Source: JAGHBT01 sp035311885 (GTDB taxonomy: Bacteria; Krumholzibacteriota; Krumholzibacteriia; Krumholzibacteriales; WJIX01). Taken from it: a stretch of DNA of 64,000 nucleotides. The stretch covers positions 16,720 to 80,719 of the forward strand of contig CAZKNG010000002.1 of NCBI GenBank assembly GCA_964554125.1. The letters run 5' to 3'. Every line of letters starts with the position of its first letter. The stretch's first letter is position 1. The translations under genes and the position numbers were made by a program. This document shows, one piece after another, positions 26,563 through 35,033 of the stretch. The notes under the pieces were generated by a model. The model ran no database searches. It worked only from the letters and a program-made list of their open reading frames with translations, and was not told where the DNA came from.

Positions 26563-27375
26563 ATGAAGAGAATAAAGGATATTGAAGATTTTCAGCAGAG
26601 ATACTTTCTTGAAGTGAGCAAATATCCGAGGCTTACAAAAGAAGAAGAGATAGATCTGGCCAGGAAAGTACAACAGGGTGATGAAGAGGCCAAGAAAAGA
26701 CTTATTATGTGTAATTTGAGACTCGTAATAAGTATTGCAAAATCTTACCGAACATATAATATCTCTTTTTTGGATCTCATAGAAGAGGGGAATATGGGAC
26801 TTATTAAAGCTGTTGAGAAGTACGACCCCGAAAGGGGGTTCCGTTTTAGCACATATTCTTCATGGTGGATAAAGCAGTCGATCTCCAGAGCAGTTTCAAA
26901 TTACTCCAGGACTATAAGAATCCCCATACATATATTAAAATTGATCAGCAATTACTTCGAATTAAAGAATAGCAGGGATAACTTAGATATTGATGAACAA
27001 ATAAAACAACTTGGCATTTCAAGAAATAAGTTTATTATGCTCGAAGAACTTATAATGAATATAAAGGCACTCGACATGTCCAGCAGTATTGACATGTACA
27101 ACCAGCTGGCTGACGATTTCCAGGTTGAAGATGGCTTAAACCCGGAAAATATAATTCTAAAACAGATCGAAAATGAAGAACTCTCTGATCTTATTGAAAG
27201 ATTATCTGAAAGGGAAAAGTATATATTGAAAATAAGGTACGGTTTTATCGACGGGGAAACACATACACTGGCCAGTATTGGGGAAAAAATAGATGTTTCA
27301 AGAGAAAGAGTAAGGCAGATCGAGAACCGTGCACTACGTAAATTGAAGCTGTTGATCGATTCTCAAGAAGAATAA
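26563..27375 (+). CDS. RpoS/RpoD-like sigma-70 family factor (group 2 type)
   Basis: 270 residues, lacking the acidic region 1.1 of a primary sigma factor. Region 1.2 begins near residue 20. Region 2 includes NLRLVISIAKSY and YSSWWIKQSISRAVSNYSRT (the -10 recognition helix), region 3 follows, and region 4.2 is TLASIGEKIDVSRERVRQIE. Size and layout match RpoS-type alternative factors. It starts 11 bases after the NlpD-like lipoprotein and is followed 13 bases later by apt. A sigma-54-like promoter lies upstream of the block. A housekeeping sigma factor is presumably encoded elsewhere. Confidence 0.85.
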   Translation: MKRIKDIEDFQQRYFLEVSKYPRLTKEEEIDLARKVQQGDEEAKKRLIMCNLRLVISIAKSYRTYNISFLDLIEEGNMGLIKAVEKYDPERGFRFSTYSSWWIKQSISRAVSNYSRTIRIPIHILKLISNYFELKNSRDNLDIDEQIKQLGISRNKFIMLEELIMNIKALDMSSSIDMYNQLADDFQVEDGLNPENIILKQIENEELSDLIERLSEREKYILKIRYGFIDGETHTLASIGEKIDVSRERVRQIENRALRKLKLLIDSQEE

Positions 27376-27388
27376 CAGAGGAGAAAGC

Positions 27389-27907
27389 ATGAAGGTTGAT
27401 ATGAAAAAAGTGATTCGAAACATAGCTGATTTTCCGATAGAGGGAGTACTCTACCGGGACATAACTCCTTTGCTCCTTTCCAATGAGATATTCAGTGAGA
27501 TATGCGACAGAATTTACCACAGATACTCAGATCGTGAAATAGACAAAATTGCCGCAATAGAATCCAGAGGGTTCATATTCGGCTCTGTAGTAGCATCAAG
27601 ATTGAATAAGGGTTTAATCCTTGTCAGGAAAGAGGGAAAATTACCCTCAAAGAAGATAAAAGAAAGTTATTCACTTGAATATGGTGAGGAATGTCTTGAA
27701 ATACACGTAGATTCGATAGAAAAAGGAGATAAGGTACTTATTATCGATGATCTGCTGGCGACAGGAGGTACAGCCGCGGCAACATGCAGAATGATCGACA
27801 AACTCGGGGGTGAAGTGGAAGAGTTATGTTTTCTGATCGAACTGTCAGATCTTGAAGGCAGAAAAAAACTCAGTGGAAGAACAGTGTTCTCATTAGTAAT
27901 TTATTGA
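27389..27907 (+). CDS. apt: adenine phosphoribosyltransferase
   Basis: 172 residues. Apt salvages adenine with PRPP to make AMP. Motifs are NIADFPIEGVLYRDITPLL near the start, AIESRGFIFG, and the PRPP-binding loop VLIIDDLLATGGTAAA. A strong GAGGAGA ribosome site is present. It ends just before a tRNA-Arg gene and is the last protein gene of this plus-strand run. Confidence 0.96.
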   Translation: MKVDMKKVIRNIADFPIEGVLYRDITPLLLSNEIFSEICDRIYHRYSDREIDKIAAIESRGFIFGSVVASRLNKGLILVRKEGKLPSKKIKESYSLEYGEECLEIHVDSIEKGDKVLIIDDLLATGGTAAATCRMIDKLGGEVEELCFLIELSDLEGRKKLSGRTVFSLVIY

Positions 27908-27976
27908 GCAATTTTATTTGCCATCTTAGTGGTAAATCATTAAGATAGTATAACTGTTTGATATTATCATTATCAT

Positions 27977-28050
27977 GCCCCCGTAGCTCAGGCGGATAGA
28001 GCATCGGTTTCCTAAACCGGGTGTCGCATGTTCGAGTCATGCCGGGGGCG
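27977..28050 (+). tRNA. tRNA-Arg (anticodon CCT)
   Basis: Acceptor GCCCCCG/CGGGGGC, anticodon stem TCGGT/ACCGG around TTCCTAA (anticodon CCT, codon AGG), T arm GCATG-TTCGAGT-CATGC, discriminator G. CCA is not encoded. Confidence 0.93.
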
Positions 28051-28083
28051 TTTTCAAAATTACAACGTAATATTAATATAGAT

Positions 28084-28133
28084 AAAAAAATAAATATTCC
28101 CGGTAAGACACCCCAGCTCATCGGGAATATTTA
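28084..28133 (-). terminator. intrinsic terminator, minus strand
   Basis: A perfect 12-base-pair stem (28091-28102 with 28122-28133, core CCCG/CGGG) around a 19-base loop is followed on the minus strand by a run of seven T (complement of 28084-28090). It sits 33 bases after the stop of the 15-residue ORF and far (about 490 bases) from the phosphatase gene, so it supports a separate short transcript. Confidence 0.65.
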
Positions 28134-28165
28134 GATTCTATAACCACTGCAATCTGTTTGCTGCG

Positions 28166-28213
28166 TTACTTCAGCCACCACAATAGATCAATTATCAGAA
28201 ATATAGGTAACAT
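28166..28213 (-). CDS. candidate 15-residue hydrophobic peptide
   Basis: The minus strand reads MLPIFLIIDLLWWLK then TAA. The ATG is preceded by a perfect AGGAGGTG Shine-Dalgarno with a four-base gap, among the best ribosome sites in the window. The peptide is strongly hydrophobic with an internal Asp and a C-terminal Trp-Trp-Leu-Lys, as expected of a tiny membrane peptide. A sigma-54-like element and an inverted repeat lie upstream, and a terminator lies downstream. I recognise no family. It could be a real microprotein, a leader peptide or toxin-like peptide, or the visible part of a small RNA. Confidence 0.5.
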   Translation of the reverse strand: MLPIFLIIDLLWWLK

Positions 28214-28268
28214 TTTTCACCTCCTGCTAATTATTATCTATGCCGGCCACTCTGAAAAAAATATTCCA

Positions 28269-28289
28269 AAATAACTTATTAAGTTATTT
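28269..28289. promoter_or_regulatory. inverted repeat AAATAACTTA-T-TAAGTTATTT
   Basis: A perfect 10-base-pair dyad with one-base centre, 56 bases upstream of the 15-residue ORF. Its AATAACTT/AAGTTATT half-sites recur in opposite arrangement upstream of the phosphatase gene (31140-31164). On the plus strand it is followed by a short T run, so a weak bidirectional terminator is the alternative. Confidence 0.45.
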
Positions 28290-28301
28290 ACTTTTTTAAA
28301 A

Positions 28302-28317
28302 CGCATTTATTATGCCG
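28302..28317 (-). promoter_or_regulatory. weaker sigma-54-like element ahead of the 15-residue ORF
   Basis: The minus strand reads CGGCATAATAAATGCG, with exact GG-N10-GC spacing and a good GGCAT -24 box, but T-to-C and T-to-A changes at the outer position and in TTGC. The expected start near 28291 would give a transcript of about 200 bases ending at the terminator at 28084-28133. Confidence 0.35.
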
Positions 28318-28617
28318 GATAACAGAATATATAGGATAAAATGATTATAGAAATTAACTGAACTCTCAAAATTCAAATAATTACATATAGTTATGGGAAT
28401 AGATTATACGGTATTTGTGTGATCTTAAGGGTTGCCATTTGAAAAAACTGACAAGAGAAGTGACCGGTAAAACGCCACTAATCCACAGTATTATTGCAGG
28501 ATTATATAATATATACAAATATAAAGATAGACAACAATCTATAATTATATAATTAAACTATAGTTTATATAATTTTATAAAATCAAGATTATAATATCTG
28601 TTATATATTTTTGGGTT
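28318..28617. other. AT-rich intergenic stretch
   Basis: About 300 bases between the short-peptide unit and the end of the phosphatase gene. It is extremely AT-rich from 28500 onward and contains the palindrome TAAACTATAGTTTA near 28555. I find no open frame with a ribosome site and no clear terminator for the phosphatase gene. Confidence 0.4.
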
Positions 28618-31083
28618 TTAATCCTTTTTTAAAATTATTACCGTAGTGTCGTCCTTTATTTTTTTATTGCCAAAATCTTCCAGGCTGTCGAATAATTTAT
28701 CAATCAGTCTATCTGGGCTAAGCTCGTAATTTTCAACCAGGAAACCGAGAAATCTCTCGCAGCCGAAATAATTTCCTTCATCATCCTCCTGATCGATGAC
28801 TCCATCTGTAAACGCTGTAAGTAGATCACCACTTTGTAATTTGACCGCCCCTTCAAGATAGGGGGCATCTTTTTCAATCCCGAGAACAAGGCCCCCTCTT
28901 TTCAATCTTTCGATCTTGCCGTTTCTTTTTATAATTACCGGAGGTTCGGCTCCAGCGTTTGTATAATTCACTATACCTGTTTGCTCATCGTATAGAGCAT
29001 AGAATAAAGTGGCATGGCGAATACTGTCGCTTTTTTCAAATAGGCTGTTATTCAAGTAGTAAACTACATCAGCACATCTGCGTTTCAACTGAGTCTGAGC
29101 GCTCAGTGAAGCCTGAATCGTAGACATGAGGAAAGCGGCGGGTATTCCCTTACCGGCGACATCTGATACCGCCAGCCCTGTTATGCCCGCCCCCAGATCG
29201 AAGAAATCGTAGAAATCTCCTCCAACCTGCTTGCTTGTTCTGATTTTAGCCGCGATTTGTGCCCCCTGCAGGGTAGGGGGTGAGTCGGGTAGAAGTTTCT
29301 TCTGGATTCCACTGGCTATCCTGATTTCGTTCTCGAGTTCTTCTTTCTCTAAGTTGATCCGAGATAATTCCAGATTTCTCAGTGAAGCAGCAGTCCTCTC
29401 TCCAAGAAAATTCAGCAGTTCCGAATCCTCACTCGTATATATACCTCCCGATTTCTTGGGACCCGCTATAATAAAACCCTTCAAAACAGCATCTACTGAT
29501 ATTGCTACAATAGTGGAATTTTTGTTTATATTGACAAATTCACGCGAGATTCTGTCGAACTTATACTTAACCCACATAGAGTCAAAATATTCAAGCATTA
29601 GAGGGGATTTCTTTTTTTCGGTCTCACGGAGCAACTCAATTTTCTTGGGCAGTTTTTTTACTGCAATTTCTTTATCCTCAGGATATATATAGCTGAGCTC
29701 AAAATTAAAGTCATCTCTTGATAAGAATACCTGGACACTTTCAGGCTTAAAGATAGTTACTATCTCTTTTGTAACACAACTTATAATCCCTTCCGTGCTT
29801 TTATGGGAACGGATATTATGTGAAAATTCCATAAGGGATCTCTTTAAATATCCGCGTTCCTGGTAGGAATACCTGTCAAATATGCTGAAAACCATGGATC
29901 TTGCGGGAACGAACAGAACGGCGAAAAAGATTATAGCGATTGCTGAAAAATAGTACTGATTTAAATCAAGAAGCTGAGCGGTGTTACTTTTCGATATTTG
30001 ATTGATAACATAATAAAATGCTGTAAATAGCAGGGGAATTACGAGATATACAATTACTCTCTTTAAAGCCAATCTCAAGTTAAAGGCGTCCTGTTTTAGA
30101 ATCGCCCAACTAAAAGTTATTGAAATAAACGACAGTGAAATCCAGGAGAGATACAGATAATTGTGAGAGACAGAAATTGGTTTGATATGCATAATAAAAA
30201 GCATCAAAGCCATTGGAAGTATTCCCGTAGCAATACCGAAAATCACTATCCGGAATTTTGTTTTGAGTGCTTTTGTGGAAGCCCTGTAGGACCGGATAAA
30301 TATTACGGGGATTAATATCGCGTAGAACATCCAGTATAAAGATATAATAGTTTCATGAACATGAATAACAGACCTGCTGACTGTGGAATTATAGTTAGCC
30401 AGAGAGAGAATAAAACTTATAGCGTATATTATAGTAGGAGGGTAGTAGAGGTATTTCTCAGCTTTGTAACGTGTGCTTCCCGTTTCAATTACACGTCCCG
30501 GGAACATGAGGAAGAAATGGAGAAAAAAGGCCGGCATAAAAATAAACAGAAGGTCATATATCAACTCTCCGCCGATATTAAGAATATCTAACGATACAAT
30601 CGGTCTGTCCGTAAAAATAAAGGCCATCACAAGGCAATTCATCGAGAAAAGAATCCCCATAATATCACTGCGTTTTTGAATAACCACAAAACCCGCCGTA
30701 ATGAAGCTCAACGCGGAGATAATAAGCCCGAATCTTTTAAGTTTCTTTTCGATCGGTTGTTTTTCAACTCTTACTTTGATATCTATAAGTTCACCGTTTC
30801 GTTTAACTGTAAAAATAAAGGGGGTCAGGTTAGTATTTCTGAAAATCAGGTATTTATAGTGATTCATATTATTAACCCTGATACCGTTAACAGCTACGAT
30901 TAGATCGCCTATTTTAATGGATGAGTTAAAGTTAGGCCCATCTTCTTCAACTTCTATTATTTTGAGGTTATGGTCTTTGATTCCGAGGAAAGGGGATTCT
31001 AAGAAATCTTCCAGTCCAAAATACCCAAGTATGATGATCAGCAATGCAGCAGCGATTATACCGCTTCTTATAAATCTGATCAT
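28618..31083 (-). CDS. membrane PDZ-GAF-SpoIIE (PP2C) phosphatase, RsbU-like
   Basis: 821 residues. A first membrane helix (6-24) is followed by a periplasmic PDZ domain (about 35-110, with IGDLIVAVNGIRVNN). Eight or so membrane helices follow, then a cytoplasmic GAF domain (about 420-560) and a C-terminal SpoIIE/PP2C domain (about 580-821). Metal-binding motifs are present: VGGDFYDFF, SDVAGKGIPAAFLMS, FTDGVIDQ and DDTTVI. Such enzymes dephosphorylate anti-anti-sigma proteins in partner-switching pathways, but no such partner is encoded here. A strong AAGGAG ribosome site precedes the ATG. The PDZ suggests sensing of a periplasmic peptide or protein C-terminus. Confidence 0.85.
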   Translation of the reverse strand: MIRFIRSGIIAAALLIIILGYFGLEDFLESPFLGIKDHNLKIIEVEEDGPNFNSSIKIGDLIVAVNGIRVNNMNHYKYLIFRNTNLTPFIFTVKRNGELIDIKVRVEKQPIEKKLKRFGLIISALSFITAGFVVIQKRSDIMGILFSMNCLVMAFIFTDRPIVSLDILNIGGELIYDLLFIFMPAFFLHFFLMFPGRVIETGSTRYKAEKYLYYPPTIIYAISFILSLANYNSTVSRSVIHVHETIISLYWMFYAILIPVIFIRSYRASTKALKTKFRIVIFGIATGILPMALMLFIMHIKPISVSHNYLYLSWISLSFISITFSWAILKQDAFNLRLALKRVIVYLVIPLLFTAFYYVINQISKSNTAQLLDLNQYYFSAIAIIFFAVLFVPARSMVFSIFDRYSYQERGYLKRSLMEFSHNIRSHKSTEGIISCVTKEIVTIFKPESVQVFLSRDDFNFELSYIYPEDKEIAVKKLPKKIELLRETEKKKSPLMLEYFDSMWVKYKFDRISREFVNINKNSTIVAISVDAVLKGFIIAGPKKSGGIYTSEDSELLNFLGERTAASLRNLELSRINLEKEELENEIRIASGIQKKLLPDSPPTLQGAQIAAKIRTSKQVGGDFYDFFDLGAGITGLAVSDVAGKGIPAAFLMSTIQASLSAQTQLKRRCADVVYYLNNSLFEKSDSIRHATLFYALYDEQTGIVNYTNAGAEPPVIIKRNGKIERLKRGGLVLGIEKDAPYLEGAVKLQSGDLLTAFTDGVIDQEDDEGNYFGCERFLGFLVENYELSPDRLIDKLFDSLEDFGNKKIKDDTTVIILKKD

Positions 31084-31139
31084 TTTTTCTCCTTATATAG
31101 TTGTTTTTAAGCTTCTCATAACAAAAACTGAATGTCAAT

Positions 31140-31164
31140 AAGTTATTAATTCCATTAATAACTT
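31140..31164. promoter_or_regulatory. inverted repeat AAGTTATTAAT-TCC-ATTAATAACTT
   Basis: A perfect 11-base-pair dyad with a three-base centre in the 133-base divergent region between the phosphatase (-) and TPR (+) genes. It is well placed to be an operator for both. It shares half-sites with the dyad at 28269-28289. Confidence 0.5.
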
Positions 31165-31216
31165 GTAAAATCAGGTATAAATATATATTTTAATTAAATA
31201 AAGGGAGGTAGCTGAA

Positions 31217-31879
31217 TTGAGAAAAAGAATGACCAGGAAAGAGATAAGAGAAGACGCGTTTGTCGCCTTCTTTGTTAAAGTCCACGAATACATAAAAACC
31301 CACCAGAATTACCTGTTTACCGCTCTAATTGTCGTTATTATAATCGTTTCAGGTATTGTGTGGTATTCCAACCACCTGGAATATTCCGAGATCCAAAGTT
31401 TAAACAGATTCTCAGAGGGACTCACCCTTTACAGACAGGGCGAGACATCTTCAGCTGAAGATATTTTTAAATCTGTTAGAAATGCCTACGGAGATAGTAA
31501 ACATGGTATATTCGCAAGGTATTTTGCCGGTAAATGCGCCCTTGCTGAAGGCAGAAACACCGACGCCATAGATTATTTTAATGATTATCTGAATAACTGC
31601 AATGAATACCCGTTCTATAGAGAACCGTCTAAGATAGCTATAGCTGTAGCCTATGAGAACGACCGTGATTTTGAAAAAGCCGCTGAAATATATGTTGAAC
31701 TCGCTTTAAAAGAATCTTCAACAGAAAATGATGGAAGTTTTCTTGAGAAAGCAGCTGAATTATATAAACTTGCCGGAAAGAAGGGAAAGGCTGTCGAGTT
31801 ATTGGAACAGGCTCGAGAGTTTAAAGAAGGTCTTGCCAAGAGAGAAATACAACTTAAAATAGATATCCTGCGGGGATAG
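31217..31879 (+). CDS. membrane-anchored tetratricopeptide-repeat protein (YfgM-like)
   Basis: 220 residues. A basic cytoplasmic N-terminus is followed by one membrane helix (about 33-52) and a helical TPR-like domain (60-220) facing the periplasm, the layout of YfgM/TPR_21 proteins that assist secreted proteins at the translocon. The start is TTG, fixed by GGGAGG eight bases upstream; the next ATG (31229) would be too far from it. It is transcribed divergently from the phosphatase and convergently with leuS. The YfgM link is by architecture only. Confidence 0.7.
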   Translation: MRKRMTRKEIREDAFVAFFVKVHEYIKTHQNYLFTALIVVIIIVSGIVWYSNHLEYSEIQSLNRFSEGLTLYRQGETSSAEDIFKSVRNAYGDSKHGIFARYFAGKCALAEGRNTDAIDYFNDYLNNCNEYPFYREPSKIAIAVAYENDRDFEKAAEIYVELALKESSTENDGSFLEKAAELYKLAGKKGKAVELLEQAREFKEGLAKREIQLKIDILRG

Positions 31880-32013
31880 AGAGTATAGGCAAAAGTACTT
31901 CAAGCCGGTATGAAGATGATCACATAATGTCGTATAATATATATTATGTTAACCATGCAGATTCAGCTTTTTGTTCTTAACCTTATAAACACTCTTAAGT
32001 TATTGTTTTATCG

Positions 32014-34524
32014 TTATGATACTACGATATTTACTAACTTATTGGGGACCACTATAATTTTTCTGATTTCACCTGAATCTGTATACTTTTTAATTCTTTC
32101 ATTCTCAAGCGCTATTCTTTTAAGTTTTTCATCATCGCTTTCTGAAGCAACGTCGACTCTTGCTCTTACTTTCCCGTTGACCTGAATTATAAGTGTAAAA
32201 GTTTCTTCTTCCATGTAACGTTCATCTTCAACGGGCAATTTTTCCTTGAAAACTGTGGATCTATATCCGCAGAGTTCCCTTAATTCCTCGCATAGATGAG
32301 GCGCAATCGGAGCAAGAAGTATCAAAAGATTGTTGAAAGTATGCCTGAATAAAGATACGGAAGCCATGTCATTTGAAGATAATCCCGGATCAGTATCGAT
32401 AAAATTATAAATTTCATTCGTGAGCTCCATAAGAGCGCTTATCGCGGTATTAAAATGGAAATTTCCGCTTAAAACATCCCTTTTAACTTTGAATATTGTT
32501 TGCTGTAACTTCCTGTAAAGTCCTAGCTGGGTGTCCGACATAGATTTAGGGTCGGGAATAGCCGCTTCATTTCCTTCAGCAGCAAAATCTTTGAAAATTT
32601 CTTCATTATTAGAATATATACGCCATACCCTATTTACAAACCGCCATGCGCCTTCAACCGCACGCTGATTCCATTCTGCATCCTTCTCCGGAGGACCGAT
32701 AAATAGAGTGTATATCCTGACTGTGTCCGCTCCGTATTTCTCAATCAGTTCGTTCGGACTTATTACATTACCTGCGCTTTTTGACATTTTCGAGCCGTTT
32801 CTCGTTATCATACCTTGCGTAAAAAGGTTTTTGAAAGGTTCCTCAAAACCAACAAACCCTTTATCGTAGAGAAACTTTACTATGAATCTGGAATACAGAA
32901 GATGTAGTATAGCGTGTTCAACTCCACCTATATATTGATCAACAGGTAACCACCTGTCTGCAATCTCTCTGTCGAATGGTCTTTCGGAATCATCTGGCGA
33001 TAAATATCTCAAAAAATACCAACTTGAATCAACGAAGGTGTCCATTGTGTCGGTATCCCTTTTCGCGGGACCTCCACAGACGGGACACTTTGTGTTAACA
33101 AATATTTCAGAAGTAGATAATGGGCTTTTACCATCTCCCCTTGGTGTAAAATCAACATTTTCTGGCAGATGGACCGGAAGATCATCTTCAGGCACCGGAT
33201 TGATTCCGCATTTGTCGCAATACACTATTGGAATCGGAGCCCCCCAGTATCTCTGTCTCGAAATAAGCCAGTCTCTCAGCCTGTAATGTGTACTCCTCTT
33301 GGCGAAACCCTGCTTCTCGAGAGAATCGGTAATTACTTCCATTGCTTCTAAATTTGAAAGTCCGTCATATTTATCTGAATTCAGCAGCGATCCGTTGCCG
33401 ATATAAGCTTCCGTCAATTCCTGGGGATCGGAGCCTTCCGGTTTGATCACTTGAATAACCGGTATATTGAGCTTTGCATCGCGTGCGAATTCAAAATCCC
33501 GCTGATCATGGGCCGGCACGCCCATAACAACTCCTGTGCCATAATCCATAAGAACATACCCGGCAAGATAAACAGGAACCTTATCTGATGTAGCTGGATT
33601 TACTGCGTAACAACCTGTAAAAAATCCTTCCCTCCCGCTTTCAGATCTGTCCTGCATCTTCAATTTTTTAATACGGTTTATATATTCGATCCCGTCTTCT
33701 CTTCCGCCAATTTCAAGCAGTTTTTCCGCCATAGGATGATCGGCAGCCATAACTATAAAAGTTACGCCGAAGATCGTATCCACTCTGGTAGTAAAACAGG
33801 GAAGGATTACATCAGATTTTTCAAGCTTGAAACTGATCTCAATACCCTCACTTTTGCCAATCCAGTTCTTCTGCATTGTACGTACCCGCTTAGGCCAGTT
33901 ATCAAGCTTTGAAAGATCATCAAGCAACAGGTCGGCATATTCAGTTATTTTAAAGAACCACTGTTTTAAATTCCTTGATTTGACAGAAGAACCGCATCTT
34001 TCACATTCACCATTAACAACCTGTTCATTTGCGAGTACGGTTTTACAGGATGGACACCAGTTGACAGACGCTTCTTTTCGGTATGCTAATCCAGATTTAT
34101 ATAATTGAACAAATAACCATTGAGTCCACTTGTAATATTCAGGATCGCATGATGCTAATTCTTTAGACCAGTCATAAATAACCCCCCACCTGCGGAATTG
34201 ATTCTTCATCTCTTTAATATTTTTATTTGTCCATTCGGAGGGGTTTATCTTGTTTTTTATCGCGGCATTCTCCGCCGGCAGGCCAAATGAATCCCATCCC
34301 ATTGGAGCAAGTACATTGAATCCATCCATCATCTTTATTCTGGCGAGAGCATCTCCTATAATATAATTTCTTCCATGACCAACATGAAGGTTTCCGGAAG
34401 GATACGGGAACATCATCAGGCAGTAGTATTCATTACCCTGTAATTGGAGGTCACAGGTAAAAACCTTATTCCACCTCTTTTGCCACTTTGGTTCTACTTC
34501 TTTGAAATTAAATATATCTTTCAA
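32014..34524 (-). CDS. leuS: leucyl-tRNA synthetase
   Basis: 836 residues, class Ia. The HIGH-type motif is PYPSGNLHVGHGRNYIIGDA (about 42-60) and the KMSKS loop is GSKMSKSAGNVISP. The CP1 editing insertion and zinc-knuckle cysteines (CPSC, CERCG, CDKCG and CPVCGG) lie between them. The C-terminus carries the VNGKVRARV domain. The start is TTG, since no in-frame ATG fits the conserved beginning; an AGGA lies nine bases upstream. It follows thioredoxin, holA and lptE genes on the same strand. Confidence 0.97.
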   Translation of the reverse strand: MKDIFNFKEVEPKWQKRWNKVFTCDLQLQGNEYYCLMMFPYPSGNLHVGHGRNYIIGDALARIKMMDGFNVLAPMGWDSFGLPAENAAIKNKINPSEWTNKNIKEMKNQFRRWGVIYDWSKELASCDPEYYKWTQWLFVQLYKSGLAYRKEASVNWCPSCKTVLANEQVVNGECERCGSSVKSRNLKQWFFKITEYADLLLDDLSKLDNWPKRVRTMQKNWIGKSEGIEISFKLEKSDVILPCFTTRVDTIFGVTFIVMAADHPMAEKLLEIGGREDGIEYINRIKKLKMQDRSESGREGFFTGCYAVNPATSDKVPVYLAGYVLMDYGTGVVMGVPAHDQRDFEFARDAKLNIPVIQVIKPEGSDPQELTEAYIGNGSLLNSDKYDGLSNLEAMEVITDSLEKQGFAKRSTHYRLRDWLISRQRYWGAPIPIVYCDKCGINPVPEDDLPVHLPENVDFTPRGDGKSPLSTSEIFVNTKCPVCGGPAKRDTDTMDTFVDSSWYFLRYLSPDDSERPFDREIADRWLPVDQYIGGVEHAILHLLYSRFIVKFLYDKGFVGFEEPFKNLFTQGMITRNGSKMSKSAGNVISPNELIEKYGADTVRIYTLFIGPPEKDAEWNQRAVEGAWRFVNRVWRIYSNNEEIFKDFAAEGNEAAIPDPKSMSDTQLGLYRKLQQTIFKVKRDVLSGNFHFNTAISALMELTNEIYNFIDTDPGLSSNDMASVSLFRHTFNNLLILLAPIAPHLCEELRELCGYRSTVFKEKLPVEDERYMEEETFTLIIQVNGKVRARVDVASESDDEKLKRIALENERIKKYTDSGEIRKIIVVPNKLVNIVVS

Positions 34525-34654
34525 TGCCTTACTTCCTACTTTTTATACTTACCGGTAATTTTTGAGTATCTTAACGATCCATTTGGATTTGTATTATCAA
34601 CATAGATAAAATACTGACGGGTTTTCAATAACGCAAGATATGATATAATACTTT

Positions 34655-34990
34655 TTAAACCAATTTGACAAGTTTCCTTAATTTTTCCTCAACAAGCTCC
34701 TTAGATATTGAACCTGTTATCCTGTCTATCAGTTTCCCATCTTCGAAAAACATTAAAAGAGGTATATTCCTTACTTCATATTTCTTAGTCGTCTCACTAT
34801 TACCATTTACATTAATTTTACAGAACGATATTGCGCCTTCGTATCTTTCCGCCATATCTTCTATTATCTTTTCAAGCTGCTTGCACGGGACACACCATGG
34901 AGCCCAGAAATCGACTACCACCGGTTGTCCTGATTCTTTGATTACACTATTAAAGTTGCCGTCTCCAATCTCTTTTATCTTACTACTCAT
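34655..34990 (-). CDS. thioredoxin with CVPC active site
   Basis: 111 residues, one thioredoxin fold without signal peptide. The active site reads FWAPWCVPCKQLEK, so the dithiol pair is Cys-Val-Pro-Cys rather than the usual Cys-Gly-Pro-Cys. The cis-proline (RNIPLLMFF) and GSISKELVEEKL helix are conserved. It is a cytoplasmic disulfide reductase by family, though the changed loop may shift its redox potential. It sits between holA and leuS with a 130-base gap before leuS. Whether it is the main thioredoxin of the cell is unknown. Confidence 0.88.
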   Translation of the reverse strand: MSSKIKEIGDGNFNSVIKESGQPVVVDFWAPWCVPCKQLEKIIEDMAERYEGAISFCKINVNGNSETTKKYEVRNIPLLMFFEDGKLIDRITGSISKELVEEKLRKLVKLV

Positions 34991-35033
34991 TTATCTGTTT
35001 TTCCCTTCTTCCGTCTATAAAAAAACGATTTCC

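Noticed and set aside
31946..32185. A 79-codon plus-strand frame overlapping the end of leuS
   Set aside because: Most of it is antisense to the conserved leuS C-terminus and it lacks a ribosome site.
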